NCBI RefSeq assembly: GCF_016820445.1
Contig: NZ_JADHDT010000002.1
Location: forward strand, 372,001-436,000
DNA length: 64,000 bases
Source: Sphingomonas beigongshangi
Lineage (GTDB): Bacteria; Pseudomonadota; Alphaproteobacteria; Sphingomonadales; Sphingomonadaceae
Direction of reading: 5' to 3'
How positions within the stretch are numbered: the stretch's first letter is position 1; each line of letters starts with the position of its first letter. This document shows positions 25,677-36,946 of this stretch, piece after piece. The position numbers were made by a program, and so were the translations under genes. The notes below the pieces were generated by a model, which saw nothing but the letters and a program-made list of their open reading frames with translations, ran no database searches and was not told the origin of the DNA.

Positions 25677-26153
25677 TTATGCGCCGAGGCAGGCGATTCC
25701 CGCCGCGTCGATGGCGGTCGCGGCACCGGCGAGACGGTAGACGTCGGCGAAGGGGGCGCCGCCCGGCGCGACCGCCTCGACGCTCATGCTGCGGCCGCCG
25801 CGCAGCGCCGCGACGATTGCGCGATCGCTCGGCGCGTCGGCCGCCCAGGCGTCGCGCGTGTTGGCGACGAGCGCGAAGCGCCGCTCACCGACAGTCAACG
25901 TCACCGGTGCCGAACGATCGCGGGCGCGCGACAGGCGCACGTGCAGCGACGCGCGCAACGGGCTGCCCGGCCAGGTCGCGACGCTCGTCCAGCCTCCGGC
26001 GCGACCGCCCGCGCGCACCGGGCGTGCAATGGCGAAACAGCGCGCCGGCGTCGCATCCCGAAACGCGCCCCAGCCCTCATATACGCCGATCGTCTCGCGC
26101 GCCGCGGCCGGCACGGCAAGCAGCAGCATGGCCGGCAGCAGCCGCGCGATCAC
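25677..26153 (-). CDS. Exported IalB-like protein
   Basis: A 158-aa secreted protein with a signal peptide (residues 1-19). The pattern GWGAFRDATPARCFAIARPV, later ANTRDAWAADAPSDRAIVAALRGGRSMSVEA and the final YRLAGAATAIDAAGIACLGA resembles the invasion-associated locus B family, with two Cys that may form a disulfide. The GTG start at 26153 overlaps the phosphatase stop (GTGA), so the two are coupled. Similarity is by pattern only. Confidence 0.6.
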   Translation of the reverse strand: MIARLLPAMLLLAVPAAARETIGVYEGWGAFRDATPARCFAIARPVRAGGRAGGWTSVATWPGSPLRASLHVRLSRARDRSAPVTLTVGERRFALVANTRDAWAADAPSDRAIVAALRGGRSMSVEAVAPGGAPFADVYRLAGAATAIDAAGIACLGA

Positions 26154-26794
26154 GCCGGCGCATGTCCGGTGCCGCGATGCACCAGCGACTCGCGTCCGCC
26201 CTCGACCATGACGAGGGATCCCTGCGGCAGGCCGGGAGCGATCGGCGTGGCAAATGCAGGATGCATCGGCGCCCCCGTCATCACGCCGCGCAGGACGCGG
26301 CTGGTGATGCCGTGGCTGATCACCAGCCGATCGCCCGGATCGTCGTGCGTCGCCGCAAGCCAGCCGGCGACACGCGCGGCGATGGCCGGATAATCCTCGC
26401 CATCCGCCGCCGACCGCAGCAAACCGTCGGGGGTGACGACCGGTCCGACCTCTCCGATCACATCCGCATAATAGCGGCCGCCCCAGCTGCCCATGCCGAT
26501 CTCGATCAGGCGCGGATCGGTACATGCCGCATGCCAATCGAGCTCGAGATGCTCGGCGATCACCGCCAAAGTCTGCAGCGCGCGGCCGGTCGGCGACGCC
26601 CATAAAGTCAGGGCGGGACGTGCACCCAGAAGGTTGCGCAGGACTTTCCCAATCTCATCGGCCTGCGCAAAGCCCGCGCGGGTCAGCGGCGTGTGCAATG
26701 CATCGCCCTGGAGACGCTGCGCGGCGTTGAACACGGTTTCGCCGTGACGGGCGATGAAATCGCGCCCGCGGCGCGGCGGATCGGCGTGGCTCAT
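26150..26794 (-). CDS. Histidine phosphatase family protein
   Basis: A 214-aa phosphoglycerate-mutase-like phosphatase. The catalytic RHG motif is in FIARHGETVFN, with the second His in LVISHGITSRVLRG and a middle Arg in ASPTGRALQT. GAGAGG lies before the ATG at 26794; an in-frame upstream start is unlikely. It is the first gene of a two-gene unit with the IalB-like gene. Substrate is unknown. Confidence 0.9.
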   Translation of the reverse strand: MSHADPPRRGRDFIARHGETVFNAAQRLQGDALHTPLTRAGFAQADEIGKVLRNLLGARPALTLWASPTGRALQTLAVIAEHLELDWHAACTDPRLIEIGMGSWGGRYYADVIGEVGPVVTPDGLLRSAADGEDYPAIAARVAGWLAATHDDPGDRLVISHGITSRVLRGVMTGAPMHPAFATPIAPGLPQGSLVMVEGGRESLVHRGTGHAPA

Positions 26795-26951
26795 GGCCTC
26801 TCTGTGTCCCCGGCTGTGACCGAAAAGCAACGGCTTTGCGCGTTTAGGTGAGGTTCATGCAACGACAGCGGCACTGGCCCATTGGAGCCGTCCCCGCGCC
26901 GCGAGACGGTCGGGCGTGTGTGAACAGCATCTTTTGTAACGGAGTATAGTC

Positions 26952-27560
26952 ATGCGTAACCTGATCCTTTCCGCCGCCCTTGCCGGCGCAGCCCTGTCCG
27001 CGTTCCCCGCCACGGCGCAGACCACGGGGGCGCCGTTCACCGGTCTGCGCATCGAAGGCGTCGCGGGCTATGACGCGCTGAAGGACGGTCACGGGTCGAG
27101 CGACGGCCTGGTCTATGGCGGCGGCGTCGGTTACGACGTGCAGCTCAACAATCTGGTCGTCGGCGCCGAGGGCGAACTGACCGGATCGACCACCGACACG
27201 CGCACCGACAATTTCGTCAGCCAGGGCGATCGCTTCCGCGTCGGCATGGGGCGCGACGTCTATCTCGGCGCGCGCGTCGGCTTCCCGCTCAACCCGACGA
27301 CGCTCGCTTATGCCAAGGGCGGCTATACCAACGCGCGCATCGACACGCGCTACACCAGCGGCACGACCGAGGTGCGCGACCATACCGACCTCGACGGCTT
27401 CCGCCTCGGCGCGGGGCTGGAGCATCAGATGGGCGCGAATACTTACATCAAGGGCGAGTACCGCTATTCCAACTACGGCCGCGCCAACGGCTCGGTGGGC
27501 AGCTACGACATCGACGCGGATCGGCACCAGATCGTCGCCGGCGTTGGCATGCGTTTCTGA
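26952..27560 (+). CDS. Outer membrane beta-barrel protein
   Basis: A 202-aa exported protein with a signal peptide (about 1-22, ATAQ) and an eight-strand OmpX/OmpA-type barrel: alternating hydrophobic strands such as GLVYGGGVGYDVQL, VVGAEGELTGS, VYLGARVGFPL and a terminal Phe in HQIVAGVGMRF, the assembly signal for BamA. GGAG lies upstream. A strong terminator follows. Role is unknown, probably structural or adhesive. Confidence 0.88.
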   Translation: MRNLILSAALAGAALSAFPATAQTTGAPFTGLRIEGVAGYDALKDGHGSSDGLVYGGGVGYDVQLNNLVVGAEGELTGSTTDTRTDNFVSQGDRFRVGMGRDVYLGARVGFPLNPTTLAYAKGGYTNARIDTRYTSGTTEVRDHTDLDGFRLGAGLEHQMGANTYIKGEYRYSNYGRANGSVGSYDIDADRHQIVAGVGMRF

Positions 27561-27631
27561 GCGAGCGGCGGTGCAGGCCGGCGTCGTGGAAAGCCGCCCG
27601 CGCTAACGCCGCGTTAACCGGAATCGGGGGA

Positions 27632-27662
27632 GGGGTCGGAGTGCTTGCTCCGACCCCTTTTT
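27632..27662 (+). terminator. Intrinsic terminator after the outer membrane gene
   Basis: Stem GGGGTCGGAG (27632-27641) with CTCCGACCCC (27648-27657), loop TGCTTG, then TTTTT. Confidence 0.9.
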
Positions 27663-27720
27663 CGTGGGTAGAGCTATGGATGGACACGCCCCGGACTCGG
27701 GGGACGGGGGTTTTACTATC

Positions 27721-28836
27721 ATGAAGGCGACGATCGAACGCGCGACGCTCCTCAAGGGGCTGAGCCATGTCCAGTCGGTGGTGGAGCGCCGCAACACCAT
27801 TCCCATCCTGTCGAACGTGCTGCTCGAGGCGACGGCTGAGGGCGCGCTGCGGCTGATGGCGACCGACCTCGATCTCCAGATCAATGAATCGGTCCAGGCG
27901 GCGGTCGACCAGCCGGGCGCGACCACCGTGTCGGCGCACACGCTGTTCGACATCGCGCGCAAGCTGCCGGAGGGCGCGCAGGTCCAGCTGACGGCGGCCG
28001 AGGGGCGGATGACGATCGTCGCGGGGCGCGCGCGCTTCAGCCTGGGCACGCTGCCGCGCGACGACTTTCCCGTGATCGCCGAGGGCGAGCTGCCGACGCA
28101 GTTCGAGATCCCGGCGGAAACGCTGAAGCAGATCATCGACAAGACGCGGTTCGCGATCTCCACCGAGGAGACGCGTTATTATCTGAACGGCATCTTCCTG
28201 CACGTCGCCGATGACGGCAGCGAGCCGACGCTGAAGGCCGCCGCGACCGACGGCCACCGCCTCGCCCGCGTCACGCTGCCGCGCCCCGAGGGTGCCGCGG
28301 GCATGCCCGACGTCATCGTGCCGCGCAAATGCGTCGCTGAGCTGCGCAAGCTGCTCGACGAGGTCGACGGTTCGGTCGGCGTCTCGCTGTCCGGGACGAA
28401 GATCCGCTTCGATCTCGGCAGCGCGATCCTCACCTCCAAGCTGATCGACGGTACCTTCCCCGATTACAGCCGCGTCATCCCGACCGCGAATGACAAGATC
28501 CTGAAGCTCGACCCCAAGAGCTTCATGGAAGGCGTCGACCGCGTCTCGACCATCGCGACGGAAAAGACGCGGGCAGTCAAGATGGCGCTGGACCGCGATC
28601 GGATCACGCTGTCGGTCACCAGCCCGGAGAACGGCACCGCGGCGGAGGAAGTCCCCGGCGACTATACCGCGCTGCCGTTCGAGATCGGGTTCAACAGCCG
28701 CTACCTGCTCGACATTCTCGGGCAGATCGACAGCGATACGGTGGAGGTGCACCTGGCCGACGCCGCCGCGCCGACGCTGATCCGCGAGAACGACAAGGCG
28801 CCCGCGCTCTATGTGCTGATGCCGATGCGGGTGTGA
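27721..28836 (+). CDS. dnaN: DNA polymerase III sliding clamp (beta subunit)
   Basis: Ring-shaped processivity factor for DNA polymerase III. The 371-aa protein has the three clamp domains, starting MKATIERATLLKGLSHVQSVVERRNTIPILSN and ending with the LYVLMPMRV tail that lines the partner-binding pocket. The ATG at 27721 fits the family; the frame extends 19 codons upstream. A terminator follows at once. The order dnaN-recF-gyrB is kept, with two extra genes inserted. Confidence 0.97.
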   Translation: MKATIERATLLKGLSHVQSVVERRNTIPILSNVLLEATAEGALRLMATDLDLQINESVQAAVDQPGATTVSAHTLFDIARKLPEGAQVQLTAAEGRMTIVAGRARFSLGTLPRDDFPVIAEGELPTQFEIPAETLKQIIDKTRFAISTEETRYYLNGIFLHVADDGSEPTLKAAATDGHRLARVTLPRPEGAAGMPDVIVPRKCVAELRKLLDEVDGSVGVSLSGTKIRFDLGSAILTSKLIDGTFPDYSRVIPTANDKILKLDPKSFMEGVDRVSTIATEKTRAVKMALDRDRITLSVTSPENGTAAEEVPGDYTALPFEIGFNSRYLLDILGQIDSDTVEVHLADAAAPTLIRENDKAPALYVLMPMRV

Positions 28837-28883
28837 CGGCAATACGGGCAGCCGCCGCGGCGGCTCGACCTGGCGATTGTGGA

Positions 28884-28917
28884 GGGCCGTTCCGCCAGGA
28901 GCGGCCCTTCTTGTTTT
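28884..28917 (+). terminator. Intrinsic terminator after dnaN
   Basis: Stem GGGCCGTTCC (28884-28893) with GGAGCGGCCC (28898-28907), one G-T wobble, loop GCCA, followed by TTCTTGTTTT. Confidence 0.85.
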
Positions 28918-28939
28918 CGGGGAAGACCGACGATATACT
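28911..28939 (+). promoter_or_regulatory. Promoter candidate for the coq4-like gene, TTGTTT-N17-TATACT
   Basis: TTGTTT (28911-28916), 17 bp, TATACT (28934-28939). It overlaps the T-tract of the dnaN terminator and points at the gene starting at 28970, which suggests separate transcription from dnaN. Confidence 0.5.
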
Positions 28940-28969
28940 GACATCGTTGTAAGTAGGAGCCCGAGTCCG

Positions 28970-29749
28970 ATGGCCAAGCTTCCCCCCTTTCCCGGTACGA
29001 CCGGTCGCCGTCAGTGGCGCGTCGCCTTCGGGGCGCTGCGCACGCTGCTCGCGAACGGCGACGACACGACGCAGGTGTTCCGCATCATGCGCGCGCTCAA
29101 CGTCGGCGACACGGCGGCGGCTTACGGCCGGCTGATCGCGAGCGCCGACGGCGGCCGGATGGCGGTGCGCCAGGTCGAGCTGGCGCGGCGTTTCTCCGAT
29201 CGCGACTGGGTCGCGGGTTTCAAGCCCGGGACGGTCGGCGCCGCCTATCGCGACTTCCTGGAGACGACGGGCTATTCGGCCGACGGGCTGGTCGAGGTCA
29301 GCCGCGCCGAGCCAAGCGACGTCGACGTCGAGCATCCCTATGCCTGGATGGGGCGGCGCACGCGGGACGTCCACGACATCTGGCATGTGCTGACCGGCTA
29401 CAAGGCCGACGAGACGATGGGCGAGGCATGCCTCGTCGCCTTCTCCTATGCGCAGACGCGCGGCCTGGGGTGGGCGTTCATCGCCGGCGGGGCGGCGCTC
29501 AAGTCGCTGCGCGTCACGGGCAACCGGCTGTTCGCCAAGGCGGTGATCGAAGGCTATCGCAACGGCAAGCGCGCCGCCTGGCTGCTGGGTGAGGATTATG
29601 AGGCACTGATGGACGAGCCGCTCGACGCGGCGCGCGCCCGGCTACGGATCGCCGAGCCGGTCGCCTACAAGCACGCGCAGGTCGAACTGGGCGAGCAATT
29701 GTCGTCCTATGCCAGCGCGATGAAGGAACGCGCCGCCGCGCTCGCCTAA
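28970..29749 (+). CDS. Coq4 family protein
   Basis: A 259-aa member of the Coq4 family, which in eukaryotes organises ubiquinone synthesis and has been linked to C1 decarboxylation/hydroxylation of the ring. The zinc-type motif HDIWHVLTGYKADETMGEA matches the family's HDxxH signature. The rest is helical with GLGWAFIAGGAALKSL. AGGAG lies before the ATG. It sits between dnaN and recF with its own terminator-promoter boundary. No other ubiquinone gene is nearby. Confidence 0.85.
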   Translation: MAKLPPFPGTTGRRQWRVAFGALRTLLANGDDTTQVFRIMRALNVGDTAAAYGRLIASADGGRMAVRQVELARRFSDRDWVAGFKPGTVGAAYRDFLETTGYSADGLVEVSRAEPSDVDVEHPYAWMGRRTRDVHDIWHVLTGYKADETMGEACLVAFSYAQTRGLGWAFIAGGAALKSLRVTGNRLFAKAVIEGYRNGKRAAWLLGEDYEALMDEPLDAARARLRIAEPVAYKHAQVELGEQLSSYASAMKERAAALA

Positions 29750-29779
29750 GCGGCGCCAATCCTGCTAGGCGCAGGCGCG

Positions 29780-30835
29780 ATGCTGTCGCGCCTCGCCCTG
29801 ACCGACTTTCGTAATCATGCGGCGCTGCTGCTGACACCCGGTCCGGGCTTCGTCCTGCTGACGGGCGAGAACGGCGCCGGCAAGACCAACGTGCTGGAGG
29901 CGGTGTCGCTGCTCGCGCCGGGACGGGGGCTGCGCCGCGCGCCGCTCGCCGACATGGCGCGACAGGGCGGCCCCGGCGGCTTCGGCGTTGCGGCGATGCT
30001 GGGCGGCGAGGACGTCGAACTGGCGACCGGCGCACTGGCCACCGCGCCCGACCGGCGGCTGACGCGCATCCAGGGCGCGGCGGCCACTGCCAATGCGCTG
30101 ACGGAATGGATCACCGTCCTGTGGCTGACCCCCGCGATGGATCGCCTGTTCGTCGAGCCCGCGGGTGAGCGACGGCGGTTCCTCGATCGTCTGACGCTGG
30201 CGCTGACACCCGCGCATGGCCAACATGCCGCGCGCTACGAGGCGGCGATGCGCGCGAGGAACCGCCTGCTTGCCGAGGAGGGGCGTCCCGATCCGGCATG
30301 GCTCGCGGCGCTCGAGGCGCAGATGGCGGAACATGGCGAGAAGATCGAAGTTGCGCGGCGCAACACCGTCAACCTCCTCGCTGACGCGCTGGCGGAGCAG
30401 CCGGAAGGTCCGTTTGCGCGCGCCGGACTCTTGCTCGAGGGGTGGCAGGGCGGTGCCGACCGCCTGCTCGACGACCTGCGGGCGGGACGCGCCCGCGATG
30501 CGGCGGCGGGGCGCGCGCTGGTCGGCCCGCATCGCAGCGATCTGGTCGTCACGCATCTCGGCAAGCGGCAGCTCGCGGCCTTGTCGTCGACCGGCGAGCA
30601 GAAGGCGCTGCTGCTCGGCATCGTTCTCGCCCATGCCGAATTGGTCGCGGCGCGCGTCGGCCGCCCGCCGGTGCTGCTGCTGGACGAGGTGGCCGCGCAT
30701 CTTGATCCGCGCCGCCGCGCCGCGTTGTTCGAACGCCTGGCCGGTCGGGGACAGGTGTGGATGACGGGGACCGAACCCGCGCTGTTCGAAGCCATCGGCG
30801 CGGAGGCGACCCGTATCGCGCTGGGTGGCGGCTGA
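29780..30835 (+). CDS. recF: DNA replication/repair protein RecF
   Basis: SMC-like ATPase that loads RecA at gapped DNA with RecO and RecR. The 351-aa protein has [14 protein letters not shown], Walker [10 protein letters not shown] (residues 29-37), the signature [19 protein letters not shown] and Walker [17 protein letters not shown]. It is slightly shorter than E. coli RecF. It follows the coq4-like gene after 30 bp and may be transcribed with it. Confidence 0.96.
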   Translation: MLSRLALTDFRNHAALLLTPGPGFVLLTGENGAGKTNVLEAVSLLAPGRGLRRAPLADMARQGGPGGFGVAAMLGGEDVELATGALATAPDRRLTRIQGAAATANALTEWITVLWLTPAMDRLFVEPAGERRRFLDRLTLALTPAHGQHAARYEAAMRARNRLLAEEGRPDPAWLAALEAQMAEHGEKIEVARRNTVNLLADALAEQPEGPFARAGLLLEGWQGGADRLLDDLRAGRARDAAAGRALVGPHRSDLVVTHLGKRQLAALSSTGEQKALLLGIVLAHAELVAARVGRPPVLLLDEVAAHLDPRRRAALFERLAGRGQVWMTGTEPALFEAIGAEATRIALGGG

Positions 30836-30926
30836 ATGCCTCCTGTCGGTGCGGCTCATCGCGGGTTCAAGGCGTTTCGGCCACGTCACCCCGGCTGAGA
30901 GCGGGGACGAGAAGGAGACAATCGCC

Positions 30927-31721
30927 ATGAAGATGCTGATCACCGCCGCCGCGACCGCCGCCCTGGTCGCGGGCATCGCTACGCCCACGAGCGCGCAGGG
31001 CAGAGGTGAGCAGGGCCGCTGGGATTGGGGTCCCGGCGACCGGCCGTATCGCCTGATGGGACCGGGCGTGCGCATGCTGTTTCCGGAGCTGCGCGACAAT
31101 CCGCGGGGGCGGGCCTTCGTGATGCGCAACTTCGACTGGAACCATGATGGGATCCTGTCCCCGCGCGAGGCGGACGCCGCCAATCGCGCCTTTGCGCAGG
31201 CGGCGGGGCCACGTCGCGACCGCTTCGACTGGGATGCGCCCCGCCGGGGAACCGTGGTGGAAGAGCGGACGACGATCATCGAGCGCGGAGCACCGGGCGG
31301 CTGGGACCGTCGGGCGATGCACGACTACGGCTTCCGCCAGACGCCGCGCGGGGCGACGCTGACGCTGTCCGAAGATGTCTTGTTCGCGACCGACAGCGAC
31401 CGGCTCCGCCCCGGCGCGATCGAGAAGCTGCGGCCGCTCGCCGCCTATCTGCGCGCCAATCCCGGCATACGCGTCGCGATCGACGGCTATACCGACAGCC
31501 GCGGCACCGACGCGCACAACCAGGACCTTTCCGAGCGTCGCGCCGCCAGCGTCCGTGCCGCCTTCGATCAGATGGGCGTGACGCGCGCGCGGTTCAGCGT
31601 CGCCGGCCATGGCGAGCGCGATCCGGTCGCCACCAATGCGACCGCCGCGGGTATGCGCCAGAACCGGCGCGTCGAAGTGACCCTGCTCGGCCGCCGCGCG
31701 ACGGAATTCGCTCGCTACTGA
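30927..31721 (+). CDS. OmpA-family peptidoglycan-binding protein with EF-hand loop
   Basis: A 264-aa exported protein. A signal peptide (about 1-23, ending SAQ) is followed by an Arg-rich region with one EF-hand-like loop DWNHDGILSPREAD (about residue 72) and a charged linker. The C-terminal OmpA domain (about 150-258) has FATDSDRLRPGAIEKLRPLA and IDGYTDSRGTDAHNQDLSERRA with the diaminopimelate-contacting Asp and Arg. AAGGAG lies before the ATG. No barrel is present, so it is probably periplasmic and bound to cell wall. Confidence 0.87.
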   Translation: MKMLITAAATAALVAGIATPTSAQGRGEQGRWDWGPGDRPYRLMGPGVRMLFPELRDNPRGRAFVMRNFDWNHDGILSPREADAANRAFAQAAGPRRDRFDWDAPRRGTVVEERTTIIERGAPGGWDRRAMHDYGFRQTPRGATLTLSEDVLFATDSDRLRPGAIEKLRPLAAYLRANPGIRVAIDGYTDSRGTDAHNQDLSERRAASVRAAFDQMGVTRARFSVAGHGERDPVATNATAAGMRQNRRVEVTLLGRRATEFARY

Positions 31722-31739
31722 CCGGAACGGCTTTCAGCC

Positions 31740-34313
<2,574 letters not shown>

Positions 34314-34321
34314 CCGCGCGC

Positions 34322-34347
34322 GCCGTCCCGGACCGATCCGGGATGGC
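34322..34347. repeat. Hairpin after gyrB, degenerate CCGTCATCCCGG unit
   Basis: GCCGTCCCGGA (34322-34332) pairs with TCCGGGATGGC (34337-34347) with one G-T wobble, loop CCGA. It lies 9 bases after the gyrB stop and can serve as a terminator. Confidence 0.6.
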
Positions 34348-34401
34348 GGCGAGTCCACGATCATGCCGGGCCATCATCATGCCCGGGCAAGGGAGGCAGA
34401 C

Positions 34402-35148
34402 ATGAAGACCGCACTCGTCACCGGCGCCACTGCCGGGATCGGCGCCGCCACCGTTCGCGCGCTGGCAGGCGCCGGGTGGCAGGTCGTCGCTACCGGCCGT
34501 CGTGCCGACCGGCTCGAGGCGCTTGCCGCCGCCTTCGACGGCCGGGTCCACACCGCCGCCTTCGACGTGCGCGATGCGGATGCGACCGGGGCGGCGATCG
34601 AGGCGCTGCCCGAAGGGTTTCGTGGGATCGACCTGCTCGTCAACAACGCGGGTCTAGCGCTCGGCACCAAGCCCGCGCAGGAGTCGAGCCTCGCCGACTG
34701 GCGCACGATGATCGACACCAACGTCACCGCCCTGGTGGCGATCACGCACCGGCTGCTGCCGACGCTGATCGAACGCAAGGGCGGGATCATCAACCTGTCG
34801 TCGGTCGCCGCCACCTACCCCTATACCGGCGGCAACGTCTATGGCGGGACGAAGGCGTTCGTGAAGCAATTCACGCTCGGCCTGCGGTCCGACCTGCACG
34901 GCACCGGCGTCCGCGTCGCCTCGATCGAGCCTGGAATGGTCGAGACGGAATTCACCCTGGTGCGCACCGGCGGCAACCAGCAGGCATCCGATACGCTCTA
35001 TGCCGGCGCTGAGCCGATGACGGCCGAGGACATCGCCGCGACCGTGCTGTGGATCGCGACGCTTCCGCCGCATCTTAACATCAATTCGCTGGAACTGATG
35101 CCCGTCAGCCAATCGTTTGCGGGCTTCCAGGTCGCGCGCAAGGGCTGA
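34402..35148 (+). CDS. SDR-family NADP-dependent oxidoreductase (YdfG-like)
   Basis: A 248-aa short-chain dehydrogenase/reductase. The dinucleotide motif TGATAGIG, the Arg pair GRRADRLEAL (NADP preference), LVNNAGLALGTKPA, the catalytic Ser in INLSSVAATYPYTGG and YGGTK (Tyr-x3-Lys) are all present, with the later PGMVETEF. The C-terminal part HLNINSLELMPVSQSFAGF matches YdfG-like 3-hydroxy acid/serine dehydrogenases. GGGAGG lies before the ATG. Confidence 0.9.
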   Translation: MKTALVTGATAGIGAATVRALAGAGWQVVATGRRADRLEALAAAFDGRVHTAAFDVRDADATGAAIEALPEGFRGIDLLVNNAGLALGTKPAQESSLADWRTMIDTNVTALVAITHRLLPTLIERKGGIINLSSVAATYPYTGGNVYGGTKAFVKQFTLGLRSDLHGTGVRVASIEPGMVETEFTLVRTGGNQQASDTLYAGAEPMTAEDIAATVLWIATLPPHLNINSLELMPVSQSFAGFQVARKG

Positions 35149-35178
35149 TCGGCGCGTCACGCCGGCGGGGAGGGAGCG

Positions 35179-36045
35179 CTATTGCGCCCGGGCGCGCTTC
35201 GCCGACCCGTCCGTAAGCGCCCAGCGCAGCACCGATCCGACACCCGCCATCCCCGCCCGCACCACCGGGCGGTGGATCGGCGATCGGCCGAGACCGTGCA
35301 TCGCGCGCGCCCAGTCGGGCAGCAGCGCGATCCCGCCCTCCATCATCAGGGCCCGGGCCGGGGCAAGCGTCGCACTGGCAGGCTGCTGCCGCATCAGGGC
35401 CCGTGCCACTTCGCGCGTGCGGTGGTCGGCGCGCAGTTGCGGGCGTACAGAGCGGAAATAGGCCTCCACCTCGTTGCGCGAACGCGGCACGTCGGTTGCG
35501 CCCAGCCGTTCGCCGAGCGTCGCCATCTCTGCCAGATAGCGGTCCTGTTCCGCCCCGGACACGTCGGGGTCGCGGTAGCGGCGATAGGCGGCGAGGAACA
35601 TCGCGACTTCTGCGACATGCACCCAGGTCAGCAGTGCGGGATCGTTGGCGCTGTATGGCGTCCCGTCCGGTAACGTGCCGGCGACGCGATCGTGGATCGA
35701 TCGGACCCGGTCGATCAGCGCCTCCGCCGTCGCCGTCGCGCCATAGGTGGTGCCGGAAATGAACTGTGCGGTGCGGCGCAGCCGGCCAAGCATGTCCTGG
35801 CGGAAGTTCGAATGATCCCACACGCCCGCCAGCGCGCCGGGATGCAGCATCTGCAGCAGCAGGGCGGCGACGCCGCCGGCCATCATCGCGGTGAAGTCGC
35901 CATGGACCCGCCATGCAGCGGAGGCGGGGCCGAACAGGCCGTCGTCACCCGGCGGCCGGCTTAGGTCGACGCCGCCGTCGCCGAAGCCGACCAGCCGATG
36001 CACCTGATCCTGGATCGCGTCGCGGATATCGCTCATCGCATTCAT
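35179..36045 (-). CDS. Oxygenase MpaB family protein (DUF2236)
   Basis: A 288-aa soluble helical protein. AAWRVHGDFTAMMAGGVAALLLQMLHPGALAGVWDHSNF is the family core with the His residues that bind heme in the rubber oxygenase/MpaB group, followed by RTAQFISGTTYGATATAEALIDRV and TWVHVAEVAMFLAAYRRY. Members may cleave carbon-carbon bonds of isoprenoids; the substrate here is unknown. The first ATG has no Shine-Dalgarno, and 36036 is a possible start. Confidence 0.85.
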   Translation of the reverse strand: MNAMSDIRDAIQDQVHRLVGFGDGGVDLSRPPGDDGLFGPASAAWRVHGDFTAMMAGGVAALLLQMLHPGALAGVWDHSNFRQDMLGRLRRTAQFISGTTYGATATAEALIDRVRSIHDRVAGTLPDGTPYSANDPALLTWVHVAEVAMFLAAYRRYRDPDVSGAEQDRYLAEMATLGERLGATDVPRSRNEVEAYFRSVRPQLRADHRTREVARALMRQQPASATLAPARALMMEGGIALLPDWARAMHGLGRSPIHRPVVRAGMAGVGSVLRWALTDGSAKRARAQ

Positions 36046-36086
36046 TTAGTGTAGCGAACGGCGCAAACCAGCGATGGAGACGGATG

Positions 36087-36851
36087 ATGCGGTGGATCGG
36101 TGCGGTGGCGGTCATGGCGCTGGCGGGAGCGGCGACGACCCAGGGCCTCGAGGCGCAGACGAATGCGTCGAAGGCGCCCGCGTCCGGCGGGATGGTGGCG
36201 CGCGCGCTCGCCGATCCGGCCCGCGTCGACCAGCAGGGTGACGACGAACGGCGCCAGGCGGCGGCCGTCGTCGCCTTCTCCGGCGCCAAGCCGGGCGACA
36301 CCGTGATCGATTACCTGCCGGGCAGCGGCTATTGGACGCGCATCTTCAGCGGCGTCGTTGGTCCCAAGGGCAAGGTCTTCGCCTATTGGCCCGCCGCGGC
36401 GGCGGCGCGCGCCGACAAGAGCCTCACCGCGCTCAAGGCCCGCAACCTCGCCAACGTGACCGCGGAGGTGCAGCCGACCAACCTGCCGACGGCGCCGCAG
36501 CCGGTCGACCTGTTCTGGACCGTGCAGAACTACCACGACGTGCCCAATGCGGGCGCGGGCGAGCCGGTGCTGCGCGCCTTCGACACCGCCGTGTACAAGC
36601 TGCTCAAGAAAGGCGGCACCTATGTGATCATCGATCACGCCGATGCCGCCGGCACCGGCCTTGCCAACACCCGCACCAAGCATCGCATCGATCCGACGCT
36701 GGTGCGCCGGCAGGTCGAATCGGTCGGCTTCCGCTTCGTCGGCGAAAGCAAGGTGCTGGCCAACCCCGCCGACGACCACAGCAAGCCGGTGTTCGACCCC
36801 GCCATCCGCGGCCACACCGACCAGTTCGTCTACAAGTTCCGCAAGCCGTAA
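36087..36851 (+). CDS. Exported class I methyltransferase-like protein
   Basis: A 254-aa protein with a signal peptide (about 1-24, LEAQ) and a Rossmann-type methyltransferase fold: VIDYLPGSGYWTRIFSGVVGPKGKVFAYWP is a SAM-site-like stretch, VDLFWTVQNYHDV sits at motif IV, and YKLLKKGGTYVIIDHADAAG at motif V. The export signal is odd because SAM is cytosolic, so the domain may have another role. ATG at 36087 has GGAG upstream; an adjacent ATG at 36084 is too close. Confidence 0.8.
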   Translation: MRWIGAVAVMALAGAATTQGLEAQTNASKAPASGGMVARALADPARVDQQGDDERRQAAAVVAFSGAKPGDTVIDYLPGSGYWTRIFSGVVGPKGKVFAYWPAAAAARADKSLTALKARNLANVTAEVQPTNLPTAPQPVDLFWTVQNYHDVPNAGAGEPVLRAFDTAVYKLLKKGGTYVIIDHADAAGTGLANTRTKHRIDPTLVRRQVESVGFRFVGESKVLANPADDHSKPVFDPAIRGHTDQFVYKFRKP

Positions 36852-36860
36852 GTTGCGTGC

Positions 36861-36935
36861 GCTCCTGCGAACGCAGGAGCCCAGGGGGGGAGGGCGGCGA
36901 CATTCGTGGCTCTGGGTTCCTGCGTGCGCAGGAAC
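36861..36935. repeat. Inverted pair of CTCCTGCG palindromes
   Basis: GCTCCTGCG-AA-CGCAGGAGC (36861-36880) and GTTCCTGCG-TG-CGCAGGAAC (36916-36935). The flanks CCCAG and CTGGG also pair, so the two units form a larger inverted repeat around a G-rich centre. It lies between two convergent genes, where it may end both transcripts. Confidence 0.75.
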
Positions 36936-36946
36936 ACGGATGTCGC

